Shown here piece after piece: positions 41,501-48,375 of a stretch of 64,000 bases of DNA. The notes under the pieces are model-generated. The model made no database searches. It saw only the letters and a list, made by a program, of their open reading frames with translations, and was not told the DNA's origin. This DNA comes from Haemonchus contortus (lineage: Eukaryota; Nematoda; Chromadorea; Rhabditida; Trichostrongylidae), in contig LS997562.1 in NCBI GenBank assembly GCA_000469685.2, positions 16,524,325 to 16,588,324 on the forward strand, written 5' to 3'. The number at the start of each line of letters is the position of its first letter. The first letter of the stretch is position 1. The position numbers and the translations under genes were made by a program.

Positions 41501-43172
41501 GCGTTAAGGCCAAAAGTTTTTCGTTCCGAGCCGCGAGCACTTATAAAAAGTTGACGAAGAACAGTGTTTTACCCGGAACGCTGAAGCAGTTTAAAAAACA
41601 GATAGCTGCCAATCTATTAAGCTATGTAGCCTCGTAGTCGTTCGAGATTGATTGTCTTTTATAGGGTGCTCAATTGTCCACTTCTTTAATTTCTGAATGT
41701 TTGGTAATGATTAATTGTGTCGTGTGTATCGTGTTTGTTCAGTTTTTGTTTCTGCTGAAATGCTATCAGTTTTGTTTCTCTTACGACCGCCTTACGCGCC
41801 GTAATAAACATACATACATACATACAATGCAAGAAATAGTGGCGAAGCGGGTGAGAAGGTGTAGTCGAGATAAAGTTTAAAGTTTAAAGTTTTTGGCTTG
41901 GCTAAAGTTTTAAAGAAGTTAATCAATCTCGTCTGAGGGATGCGCCTCCACACTCGAGTTCCATTAAGAATCGTAGTGGCGTAATGAGTGCGTATGTGGC
42001 CTATACAATGACTTGCGGTGGCCAGCCGATGTATAAGTCAGTGCTTTTATCCTCCCAGACGAGTCTGGTACCAATTCACCGATCCCTGGGGGATGGAAGG
42101 CCTGGTTGGCCTAGGCGGGCATCGATCCGGGGTTTGACTCCCTGACCGTACGTGTGATATAGTGCGCCACTTGCCACTACACCACCTCCGTAGTCGAGAT
42201 AGCGTTATAAAACAAAACGTTAGACCCATGTTGTACCCGAAGTGAAATACCTGCTTTTTGGCCGTGGCAATAAAGGGGTTCGAAGCAGCGCATCTTTTGC
42301 TTGATGCTACAAGAAGAGAGAGAGATGGACTGCTTGTCATATCGAATATGGCTTATACCAGAATAGGATAACTAATTTTCGTCTCTTCTCGAAACCGTCG
42401 TTTAGGCAGCCCTAGTAATCTTTTCAAGTGAAAAGAAAAGACCAAAAGTTGAAGTGCGAATATTAGTAATTATTCAATCAGTCACTGTATAGAACGGTTT
42501 AGGTTCGATCACGTAACGACAGTACCTCAGTCGGCCATCAGGCTCATAAATGGCCTCTGACGTTGGCATGTGGCTATGGCAGGCAACTTCCATCGAATCG
42601 TATCCTCCAGTCACATGACGCTGAAGGTAAACATTTTCAGTCAATATGAGGTAAATTTTTAGACTACCTAGCCAGTATTAAGAATTGATGACATCAGTTC
42701 GGTCCATACTTTGCGTCCCATTTGCTTTTCCAAACGTTAAAGACGGTCATCGCAAGGTATGCACAACACACTAAGTTCGTCGTGATGAGCGAAGGAGGGA
42801 AACGCATTTCTCATCCCCTTTCTTCTGTCAAAAAGGAAATGAGAACCGCGTTCCTCTTCTTCGCATCTCCTTCTTTCTGTCAAATGTACGATTTGCATCA
42901 TAGTCATAATCGCCATGCCAAGGAGTTCAATCCCCTGCAACCCGATGGCGGTCCAGACTCGCAGAAGTCAACCAGTTTTGTGAAAACTGCTTTGGTCGCT
43001 TATAGAGCTAGCTGTTTTAGGTCTCGAATTAGCTCCGCTGATGATGGCCATGTGTGGAGCAAGCGGATGCGACGGTGCAGCTTGTGGAGCATGTGGTGCC
43101 TGTGGTGCTTGCGGAGCTTGTGGTGGTTGCGGAGGCTGTGGGGGATGCGGCGGATGTGGTGGGTGCGGATAG
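8758..43172 (+). CDS. DUF1399 / glycine-rich-domain protein (split gene, about 19-20 exons)
   Basis: A single host gene spread over 34.4 kb. Its exons join with matching phases for most of the length. Translation shows two copies of a WHTH motif (VWHTHMLSP, exon 3; DIVWHTHQ, exon 6), the hallmark of the DUF1399 (glycine-rich domain-containing) family. A beta-rich middle follows (SALLLSM/AFVIVNKDGDYAIVKG segments), and the protein ends in a Cys-Gly repeat tail (exon at 43021). A similar protein with such a tail is known in Caenorhabditis (I believe F32B5.7; not checked). The molecular function in animals is unknown; plant members are linked to stress and development. No signal peptide is seen. 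Introns hold MITEs, SINEs and a LINE. Exons between 36383 and 43021 are not resolved. Several one-base frame changes occur from exon 8 onward (see findings), so this is either a working gene with assembly indels or one starting to decay. Confidence 0.8.
9276..9782. mobile_element. MITE copy 2 (in DUF1399 intron 1)
   Basis: About 500 bp between AGGCACAGTTCACGATAA at the left and its near complement TTAGCGTGAACTGTGCTT at the right. TTAA is on the right side and a mutated TTGA on the left. Its inside shares a segment ('gatgtagtcagctctttgcgca') with copy 3 at 14.9 kb, so these two form a subfamily. Confidence 0.7.
12695..12930 (+). repeat. tRNA-like SINE copy
   Basis: Contains a perfect RNA polymerase III B-box (GGTTCGAATCC, 12744-12754), followed by the body shared with the other copies (segments 'cctaggccaaccaag', 'gtcggttgattggtaccaga' and a gtcgag-containing end). 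It lies within intron 3 of the DUF1399 gene. The A-box side is poorly kept in this copy. Confidence 0.6.
13061..13114. repeat. two adjacent perfect hairpins
   Basis: Two 8-bp perfect stems follow one another: ACAGCTCA/TGAGCTGT (13061-13086) and GGGCTGTT/AACAGCCC (13094-13114, five-base loop). They share the CTGT core. They lie in an intron of the DUF1399 gene and no transposon border could be assigned to them. Confidence 0.5.
14871..15424. mobile_element. MITE copy 3 (degenerate right end)
   Basis: The left end GGCACAGTTCATGAT matches the family's terminal repeat; the right end (GTATGAACCCGATTGTGCCT) is damaged. The inside shares 'gatgtagtcggctctttgcgca' with copy 2. It lies in DUF1399 intron 3. 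Confidence 0.6.
19834..20309. mobile_element. MITE copy 4
   Basis: About 475 bp with terminal repeats AAGGCACAGTTCA at the left and TATCGTTAACTGTGCCT at the right, the same family as copies 1-3. The flanking TTAA is not intact. It lies in DUF1399 intron 5. Confidence 0.6.
21090..21295 (+). repeat. diverged SINE copy
   Basis: Shares the order of short segments seen in the other copies ('aaggccaatcgatccacccctccagggtcggcc', shortened here as ggccaatcg...ccagggtcgg, then 'gggaggataactgcc' and an end with 'gacagaagtcgattgcg'). It is strongly diverged, and no clear A- or B-box remains. Confidence 0.4.
22529..22643. repeat. (TTTA)n ... (AATA)n fold-back
   Basis: A TTTA run (22529-22555) and an AATA run (22623-22643) are inverted with respect to each other around 65 bases of unique sequence. 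They could fold into a hairpin, or mark the tails of two opposed retroelement insertions. Confidence 0.5.
24516..24535. repeat. 20-bp perfect palindrome
   Basis: CTCTGTTTACGTAAACAGAG is a perfect 20-base palindrome centred on ACGT, inside intron 5 of the DUF1399 gene. It could be a site for a dimeric DNA-binding protein or chance; nothing nearby explains it. Confidence 0.6.
27456..27470. repeat. poly-C tract (15 C)
   Basis: A run of fifteen C on the + strand, within DUF1399 intron 7. Its length in the assembly is unreliable. Confidence 0.8.
27785..28018 (-). repeat. tRNA-like SINE copy
   Basis: On the - strand it starts with an A-box-like TTTAGTGGCAAGTGG and a B-box-like TTCGAACCCC segment, then the family body. 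It matches the copies at 41.9-42.2, 43.96-44.25 and 61.5-61.7 kb. It ends about 20 bases before the proposed exon 8 of the DUF1399 gene. Confidence 0.65.
28039..29168 (+). CDS. DUF1399 gene, exons 8-11
   Basis: Exon 8 (about 28039-28467) reads YSMYEHSETPPMPFSWP, then SRITFNTELALYAEHTVGI, then KFLRSYLKGP, and finally GHNAPAFLGFENQDL and DIPVQREQLR. These parts lie in three different frames: the switches are near 28110-28115 and 28341-28347. Exons 9 (28719-28782, LKLSYGNKKVTTFN), 10 (28925-29020, SLVWQPTDASTSASIVKF) and 11 (29079-29168, DLLIELEVFDK) join in phase with the end of exon 8 and with one another. Exon 10 uses a weak acceptor (gttgag) rather than the better-looking ttag inside it; only the weak one keeps the frame. 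This part likely forms a beta-sandwich region of the protein. The second switch could instead be a 38-nt intron with a poor donor. Confidence 0.68.
30189..36383 (+). CDS. DUF1399 gene, exons 12-18
   Basis: Exons: 30189-30295 (NVAEVCLRSRD), 30412-30508 (VDVTFEKSG... then YIVENKICFTLKQ in a shifted frame), 30659-30811 (LSRELQLIAGDFMEHQV), 32591-32759 (VVHSAALLLSMILVYGREQ), 33963-34266 (RPVLILRKFHP, SNPQLLNVVDKDR, then NKDGDYAIVKGRW in a shifted frame), 34332-34467 (GAAGRLLVDAFNLL) and 36268-36383 (ASVFCVSTLFVLCNPDK). Donor and acceptor phases match at 30811/32591, 34266/34332 and 34467/36268. One-base frame switches are needed near 30436-30440 and 34175-34180, and one base is missing at the start of exon 16. 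MITE copy 5 ends four bases before exon 16. The order of segments matches the C-terminal half of DUF1399 proteins as I know them, by pattern only. Confidence 0.68.
33290..33958. mobile_element. MITE copy 5, abutting exon 16
   Basis: About 660 bp, bounded by TTAA at 33290-33293 and 33955-33958, with ends AGACACGGTTCACGATAA and TTATCGTGAACTGTGCCT. It has the same inside as copies 6 and 7 (for example 'cacgttagacgagtg') plus about 150 extra bases. Its right TTAA is directly followed by ACAG and then exon 16 of the DUF1399 gene, so the element sits in the 3' splice-site region. Confidence 0.82.
34566..35090. mobile_element. MITE copy 6
   Basis: About 517 bp between TTAA 34566-34569 and TTAA 35087-35090, with ends AGGCACCCACCGTTCACGATAA (three-base insertion; shown here as AGGCACCC...GTTCACGATAA) and TTATCGTGAACGGTGCCT. 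It is in the same orientation as copy 5 and lies in DUF1399 intron 17. Confidence 0.82.
36777..37263. mobile_element. MITE copy 7 (inverted relative to copies 5 and 6)
   Basis: About 479 bp between TTAA 36777-36780 and TTAA 37260-37263. Its ends are the cleanest of the family: AGGCACCGTTCACGA and TCGTGAACGGTGCCT. The inside is the reverse complement of copies 5 and 6. It lies between the last resolved DUF1399 exon (to 36383) and the LINE. Confidence 0.85.
38048..38812 (+). CDS. LINE ORF1 protein
   Basis: About 254 residues from the ATG at 38048 (an earlier in-frame GTG at 38021 is less likely). Residues about 40-75 form a heptad-rich helix (MTELNSLRTENSNL, RQEIRELRDKN), a coiled coil expected to trimerise the protein. 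From about residue 115 there is an RNA-binding-like fold (RSIVLCGLPESS... CNPVTVYRMGRPS, LVKVVFPLRM), and then the basic end FLRESLTREERVRRRELR. ORF1 proteins coat the element RNA as a chaperone. The reading frame is open throughout. It stops just where the ORF2 frame opens, as usual for two-ORF LINEs. Confidence 0.75.
   Translation: MDAAVFSPMRADGCETDSWMDLRGKVDVITKSKRVADPVKRVISAIMTELNSLRTENSNLRQEIRELRDKNSLVSDIGTDSVHLSSTPSQVVRDSPVNIANPDRNMSYSEVERLRSIVLCGLPESSSTSVRKRVCDDFQSVCNIIDFLGIECNPVTVYRMGRPSKDRCRLVKVVFPLRMFQRSAVLRAPRLRFYSVGGIFLRESLTREERVRRRELRRSINEGVPQTPPAGVAPAGRGTGAPPPNTSKVVNQEN
38815..41637 (+). pseudogene. LINE ORF2: APE endonuclease and reverse transcriptase, two nonsense codons
   Basis: The frame is open from about 38815 (FFYSNVRSIS near 38850) without a clear ATG. 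Endonuclease motifs in order: FTETWL, GGGVILLVH, VIVVYRAPS, IVGDFNVPG and SDHNSVG, which carry the usual acidic and His catalytic residues. Reverse transcriptase motifs follow: PVSITSLFCRLFEK, GFIPGRSIETN, IYFDFAKAFDRVSH, GVPQGGVLSPVLF and the catalytic MYADDIKMY. A C-terminal region then runs to the TAG/TAA at 41637. Two in-frame stops (40657-40659 TAG; 40882-40884 TAA) cut the enzyme before and just after the YADD box, so this copy cannot make an active enzyme unless these are read through. The length is otherwise normal for the group. Confidence 0.85.
41870..42195 (-). repeat. tRNA-like SINE copy
   Basis: Same family as 27.8 and 43.96 kb. It reads on the - strand from the 'tagtggcaagtggcg' A-box-like segment near 42180 down to the 'gtctgagggatgcgcctcc' segment near 41940 and a TTTAAAG-rich tail. 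It lies directly after the LINE tail. Confidence 0.65.
43021..43172 (+). CDS. DUF1399 gene, terminal exon with Cys-Gly repeat tail
   Basis: After a clear acceptor (ctgttttag) the exon reads LELAPLMMAM and then a run of CGA, CGG and GCG triplet-residue repeats (CGASGCDGAACGACG... ending GGCGGCG) to a TAG stop at 43170-43172. It holds about 40 residues made almost only of Cys, Gly and Ala, with Cys every third residue. It needs one leftover base from the exon before it, which I could not place with confidence: a stretch at 42698-42756 (FGPYFASHLLFQ) has good borders but leaves two bases. Such Cys-rich tails suggest metal binding or lipid modification of the C-terminus; that is inference. Confidence 0.75.
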
Positions 43173-43960
43173 CAGCATGCATCCTATTAGAAAAACTCCA
43201 CCTATACCAGCTAGTCAGTTTTGATTGCCTGAACCCGTTGTCTTCCTTTTTCAACCTTCTGTTCGCTTCCAATAATACTACCCGTACTTTCTTCCTTCTT
43301 CCTCTTATCTATTTAATATGTATCGATCGTTCGGTATTATCCTCACCACATGCATTCCTTACAAAATCAACAGTACCTGTAGAAGTTAGGTTCTCGTTTC
43401 TTCGCCCTTTCCTTGGCGTAGGTGCAGAAACGTCATCGCGGTCATTGCGTGTGAGAACAGTCGCTGTGCGCCGGGTTGCCTGTGCCGCAGGCAGTGACCT
43501 AACTTCGCAAGCGGTGACCGTAGAGGCTCCTTCTGACCCATGCCCTTTCTTCACAGAAATCAAAGGATATTAAGTGTAAAAATTGTGTCTGTTTCTGGTG
43601 CTCTTTCGAGGCATTTACTACACTTGTAAATATTTAGTTAATATGGGAATGTTTCAATTGCCAAAACATCTTTCCTTCTCATATTTTTGTTTCCTGAATG
43701 TTTGATCATAAGTGATTTGCAATTAGATTCATGGATGAAATAATTCTTTACTATACGATGCATCGACCAGGTTGTTGGAAGTCGAAAAGGAAAATCAGGA
43801 CAACTGAAACTGTTTCAGGCGTCTTCCGTATTATATCTGAACAGTATCATGATTGAGTCACCTTCGCATTCAGAAGTGTAACGACGACCAGCTTGATCCA
43901 TAATCGGAGGGACCACCATAATCCATTCGCCTAGGTGTTCAGGTCGCTTATAAGGCAGAG
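43173..43960. other. 3' flank of the DUF1399 gene
   Basis: No further coding exon recognised. The sequence directly after the TAG is T/C-rich and could be the 3' UTR. No strong poly-A signal was assigned. Confidence 0.35.
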
Positions 43961-43961
43961 G

Positions 43962-44285
43962 TGTTGTAGTGGCAAGTAGCGCACTATCTGACGCGCACGG
44001 TTAGGGGAATCCCGGATCGATATCCAGGATTCCTCTGACCTTTAAACAAACCTTTCATCCCTCCGGTCCGGGGTCGGTAAAGTGATATCAGACTCGAGAG
44101 GGAGGATAAAAACACTGACTTGTACATCGGCTGGTCATAGCAAGTCACAGTATGGGCCACATACTCACTCATTACGCCACTACGATTCTGATTGGAACAG
44201 TCGAGTGCAGGGGCGCATCCCTCAGACGGGATTAGTTAAGGCCAAAAACCTTATCCTTTACCCTTTACAGCGTTCAGTAAGCACG
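43962..44285 (+). repeat. tRNA-like SINE copy
   Basis: + strand copy starting with TTGTAGTGGCAAGTAGCGCA (A-box-like), then the family body ('ctccggtccggggtcggtaa', 'gtacatcggctgg', 'ctacgattctgattgg') and the 'gcatccctcagacgggattag' end that mirrors the copies at 41.9 and 61.5 kb. Confidence 0.65.
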
Positions 44286-44289
44286 TATC

Positions 44290-45978
44290 TTTCTCCTGAC
44301 CTCCTGAATTCTCCTTAAATGGAAAATCCGAATAGTGCAAATATCTATTTACTCCTTCTGAAGGAATTGTTGATATTGAGGTGAATACGGACAACTGCTG
44401 ACCTTTCTAATGTCATATTATCTACTTCCTTCAAAAAGGAAGTTGGTGGTAGTTGCGTTCACTCTGACTAATTTTCTTCGTGGTTTTGTTCCGACGATTC
44501 CTTCTGGATTCCAATGCAGTAAGAAAAGCGGTAAGCGAAGAAAGATTTCATATGACAGGAAATGATGTCGGGTAGGGGAGCGATCATGGGCCACGTCAAC
44601 TACGGTAAGAGGTAAGAGAGTGAGAAAGAGTTATACAAACGTGTCAGGGTAAAGGCTAATCAAAAAGACTAATTTCACAATGGAGCAATTTCTGTGGACC
44701 GTAGCTGATACAAACAAATTTAACAGTTTTTGAAAGACTCCTGAAGGAGTTTCGGCTATCTTTCTAAAATTCCCCTAAACTTTAAGATGTTAACGAGAAG
44801 TTCAATGTTGAGCTGTGTTGATAACGTAGGTGCTTCCGTTAAGGGAGAACCAGCGAAACATCACTGTGAAAAGTTATGCGATTTTGAATGAGTAACATCC
44901 TCATTGTGCTCGCCTTCGATTTCTGGCCACAATTCTATCTCTTAGTCAAAATTTTGTTAAAAACTCTTTCACCCTCGCTCATATTTTTCGAACCGCATAG
45001 GGAAGTTTTTCAAGACGAAAAAAACCCTCACGGAAGAGCAGAACTTCATAGAATGGTCCTAGAGAATGTAAGTTTCAAAATACTGCCGCTTCCGAATCAA
45101 ATTATCATTCTATGTTGGCATTTCGCTCTAGGCCTCTGGGACGCGGGCGAAAACCCAAGTACTTCATTTTAACCAATTCTCTCGAGATTTGACTGTAGAT
45201 GGACCAGCAACAGCGGCTGAGGAGAAACGGTGCACGGTTTCTCGAAGACTTCAATCATGACGAAAAAAAAAGAATCATAAGAGAGAAAAGCAAACCTGAA
45301 ACTTCGGAAAAAAACACTTCCCATCGCTGTGTAGGGGAGTAAGAGCCTTCCCTCAATCGTCTCTTTTAAGATTTCGAAAAACTTATGCGAAGTTATATAC
45401 AAAAGGGGGCAGGTATTAACCTCCATTTATTTATCTATTTGTTACTATAGTACAGAGTGGGGCGATAACATTAAATAAATAAGAGTGGCAGACAGTGATA
45501 CAACAGGAAAAATTAGATTACACACAGCGAACAACATAACTTAGAAGCCATGAGGATAATAACTCAGAATTTCACATGTGTGGAAGGATAAAAAGCAAAA
45601 AGAAACGACTTATGGGCCATAGAACAAATAGGCAGGGAAAGGGTTGGGGAAATGAGGAAAGTGCATCTAGGAGGGGAAGGGAATTGGCCGGTCAACATTG
45701 CAAGCCGCGGGGTGGGGGCGACTCCGGATACCAACTTAGTAGGGTCCGCCGACCCCTCTTATTGTTAGAGCCGCTTGCGTGTGGAAGAGGAACGAGGGGA
45801 AAAAGCTTCAGTACGGGAAAAAGAAACTGTTTCACTCAATACATATTTTCATACTCAAATATGGAAACGACATGCTGCAGAGTCAAAAAAGAATTGTATA
45901 TGCGAGTAAAGGCAATAGTCGCAGAAGTGAATTTCGCTGGAATATAGATTGCGCAAGTCAGTGCAAACTTTATTCAAG
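44290..45978. other. no gene recognised
   Basis: A TTTAT-rich stretch (45424-45480) with an inverted ATAAATAA partner resembles a small fold-back or retroelement tail. Nothing else could be supported. Confidence 0.35.
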
Positions 45979-45995
45979 ACTGCCTCGGCAAAGTT
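45979..45995 (+). repeat. 17-bp direct repeat, left (putative target-site duplication)
   Basis: ACTGCCTCGGCAAAGTT occurs here and again at 51489-51505, exactly outside the two ends of the Penelope composite. Sequence beyond the repeats on either side is unrelated. Confidence 0.75.
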
Positions 45996-46044
45996 TGAAG
46001 TTGACTGTTTAAGCTGTACAACCGAGATATTAACAAACTTTATT

Positions 46045-46082
46045 AGGCTGACGTTTCGGTGCCTTCACCTTCCTCGGAGCCT
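46045..46082 (-). ncRNA. hammerhead-ribozyme-like motif, - arm
   Basis: Identical to the + arm motif at 51357-51394, on the opposite strand. Stem I AGGCT/AGCCT, core CCGAGGA, stem II GGTG/CACC with an AAGG loop, core GAAA, near-absent stem III, and cleavage triplet GTC. It lies just before the 3' end of the - copy. Confidence 0.6.
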
Positions 46083-46441
46083 GGAAAGACAAAAGGCACT
46101 TGAGAAACCATCCGATCAAGCACTATTTCAATCTACAAAGAAAGTTCAAAGGGCGCAAACTACTAGGAAGTCGAAAGATGGTAACTAACCTTTGGGACAG
46201 TCGACCTTTGGGGTCCACCGATCACCCTAAGCTGGTGTGGCTGCGGTTTAAATAGGGTAAGCCTCAGGTCAACTTGCTCCAGGGAACTCCGAGGGGCTGA
46301 TCACGTAGATCAAGCCTCCTCAAAAGCCACACAAGGCCGAGCGCGCCGCTGACCCCTTCCAAATCAACTCCTATCGATTACTGTATAAGCCCCCTGACCC
46401 CGAGCCGCCGAGAGGACCCCGCGGGGGATCGACAGCGTAGG

Positions 46442-48337
46442 TCAAAACCCACATAGTGCTGCAAAGGGCGCCAGCTCTGTGGTAACCGCCACGCACTCTT
46501 CCCTCCGATTAATTTTAGGGGCCTTGGCCATGATCCAAAAGGCCTCTAAGGTTCGCCGCGCCGCAATATCAGATTCACGTGATAATATCGTGACCGTCAC
46601 CTCGAACCTCATGTTCCCATGACATCGTACCCTATGTTCTCCTAGAGGAGTAGCTGTTCTCGACTTTTGCATGCCATCCAGGTGCTCCTTTATCCTGATG
46701 CAAAGAGGCCTGCCTGTTTCCCCAATATACTCCTCTTTACACTGCAGGCACGATATTAAATATACAACACCGGATGACATGCAGTCTCCTTCCTTACCGT
46801 ACGGGCATACGACACACGAAGGCGTTGTGCACAGGCGGTCGTACAGGCGATTTCGGACCAATCGTTGTTTGAGGTTCGAGGGTGGAATATCCACGACTCT
46901 CACCATGTCCTGAAGACCTGCCTTCTTCATACATGATCGTATGGCCGCACTTAATTCGTCTGATATGAACGGGACACGAAATGGAACTTTTGTTTCCCCC
47001 TTCCTCGTGAAGATTAAGTGCGACCGCCCTTCGCCTGTGTCGAAATGGGAATCCTGAGGTTTCGTAGCCGTTTGCCTGTGCTATGCGGAGCGCCTGTCGT
47101 ATCGACTCTGTTTTCTCCTCGCCTCCTGAGGAAACCCGAGAGGCAGTGTGCAACATATTCCTTATGATGGCCTTCTTAGTGTTCGATGGATGGGCGGAAC
47201 GGAAGTGGACTAGTATGTTCTTGCTGGTAGGCTTACGATACCATTTTATCCTAAAGGTACCCGCAGTTATCCGAACCTGGACATTGAGGAACGCGAGCCA
47301 GTCGTCTGTCGGTTTCTCCCGTGTGAGCTTTATATGTTCCGACTGTTGGTTGAACAATTCGAAACAGGTGTCCATCTCCACTTGGGTGGAGCACACAATA
47401 AAGCAATCGTCTATATACCGACAGTATAGAATGGGTCTACGTTCTAAAACAGGTTGCTCAATTTTTGACATGAATGCCACTGCGAGTACTGGTGCAAGCC
47501 TTTGCCCCATCGCTAGTCCTCTAATCTGTTGGTAATACTCGCCCGACCATTTAAATATGTTGCACGATAGACACTCTCCGAGGAGTGTCATGACCTGAGG
47601 TATTGAAAGGCCATATAGATTAACAGAGTTTTCATGTTCGTTGAGGATTTCACTTATTGCTTGCATAGCACAGTCATTTGACACATTAGTGTACAGCGAG
47701 GTGACGTCAAAGGACTCCATCACGCTTTCTCCTTCTAACCTAGCATCACGAAGTTTCATTAGCAGCGCGTTGGTGTTGGGAAGGTGAGCAGGAAGATACT
47801 TTAAAAGCTGTACAAGTATTAAATTCAGAAACCATGAAATTCTATCCGTTGGGCCACCGACATTACTAACGATAGGTCTAACCTTGAAATGACACGGGTC
47901 ATCCAAGGTTGCGCCTCCCGGGGGAATTTTATGGGTTTTTATGAGCACGTACAAGACCGGACAGATAGGGAGTTCACTTTTCAGTCGCATTATGATGTTT
48001 TTAGGAAGGCTGGCAGCTCGTGCCAATTCTGTCCACTTCCTAAACAAGCGGCGGTACTGTTTAGTGAATTCCTCATATGTTGCATGTTGGTAAACGGTCA
48101 TGTCCTGTAAGTGTGAACGAGTGATCGCTCTTTCCATATCCTGCGACAAAACTACAAATTCTCCCCCTTTGTCGCTCACACTGATCTTTATAGCTCCAGC
48201 ATCTGAAAGTTGTTTTAGCTCCCTTAAACCCCTTCTTTGAGCCAAGGTAAGATTCCTTATAGTCGGTTTTGCAATATTTGAACGCAGAATAGCGAACAAC
48301 GAGTCCGAAAAAATTCGGAACTTGGAATCTACCTCAC
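46442..48337 (-). pseudogene. Penelope RT / GIY-YIG polyprotein, 5'-truncated - copy
   Basis: Open on the - strand from the junction (about 48337; the open frame begins at 48425 in neighbouring sequence) through the whole reverse transcriptase. Motifs in order: ISVSDKGGEFVVL, VLYVLIKTHKIPPG, FKVRPIVSNVGGPTDRISWF, MESFDVTSLYTNV, GLAMGQRLAPVLAV and the catalytic CRYIDDCFIV. One extra C in the run 46996-47000 then shifts the frame. The GIY-YIG endonuclease continues in a second frame (46930-46442: GVVYLISCLQCKEEYIGETG, IKEHLDGM). The N-terminal part seen in the + copy is missing. The reverse transcriptase catalytic residues are intact. The frame break is in a homopolymer, so it may be an assembly error. 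Confidence 0.85.
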
Positions 48338-48375
48338 TACTTCGAGAAGTACCAGCTGAATGTAGTCGACTTGCC

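Larger units (their letters stand above)
37640..41826 (+). mobile_element. non-LTR retrotransposon (CR1/Jockey-like LINE)
   Basis: A near full-length two-ORF LINE of about 4.2 kb, inserted in the same direction as the DUF1399 gene and inside its unresolved long intron. Leader about 37640-38047, ORF1 38048-38812, ORF2 from about 38815 to 41637, 3' UTR to an (ACAT)n tail at 41808-41825. Tails made of a short tandem repeat rather than poly-A are usual for the CR1/Jockey group. A short repeat AATGCAA occurs at 37471-37477 and just after the tail at 41825-41831; this could be a target duplication but is too short to rely on. The exact 5' end is unknown. Confidence 0.82.

Noticed and set aside
37471..41831. 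AATGCAA on both sides of the LINE as target-site duplication
   Set aside because: Only seven bases, the 5' copy is followed by a TTTA run that looks like another element's tail, and the same word occurs elsewhere nearby.
42698..42756. Candidate penultimate exon of the DUF1399 gene (FGPYFASHLLFQ)
   Set aside because: The borders look good, but it leaves two bases while the last exon needs one; not added as an exon.
42722..43573. 283-codon + open frame covering the Cys-Gly exon
   Set aside because: The Cys-Gly tail is read in a different frame after a clear splice acceptor; in this frame the same bases give Trp/Arg-rich nonsense.
47083..47535. + strand open frame of 150 codons, repeated on the - strand at 49906-50295
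   Set aside because: Both lie antisense to the Penelope reverse transcriptase; the duplication is explained by the inverted arms.
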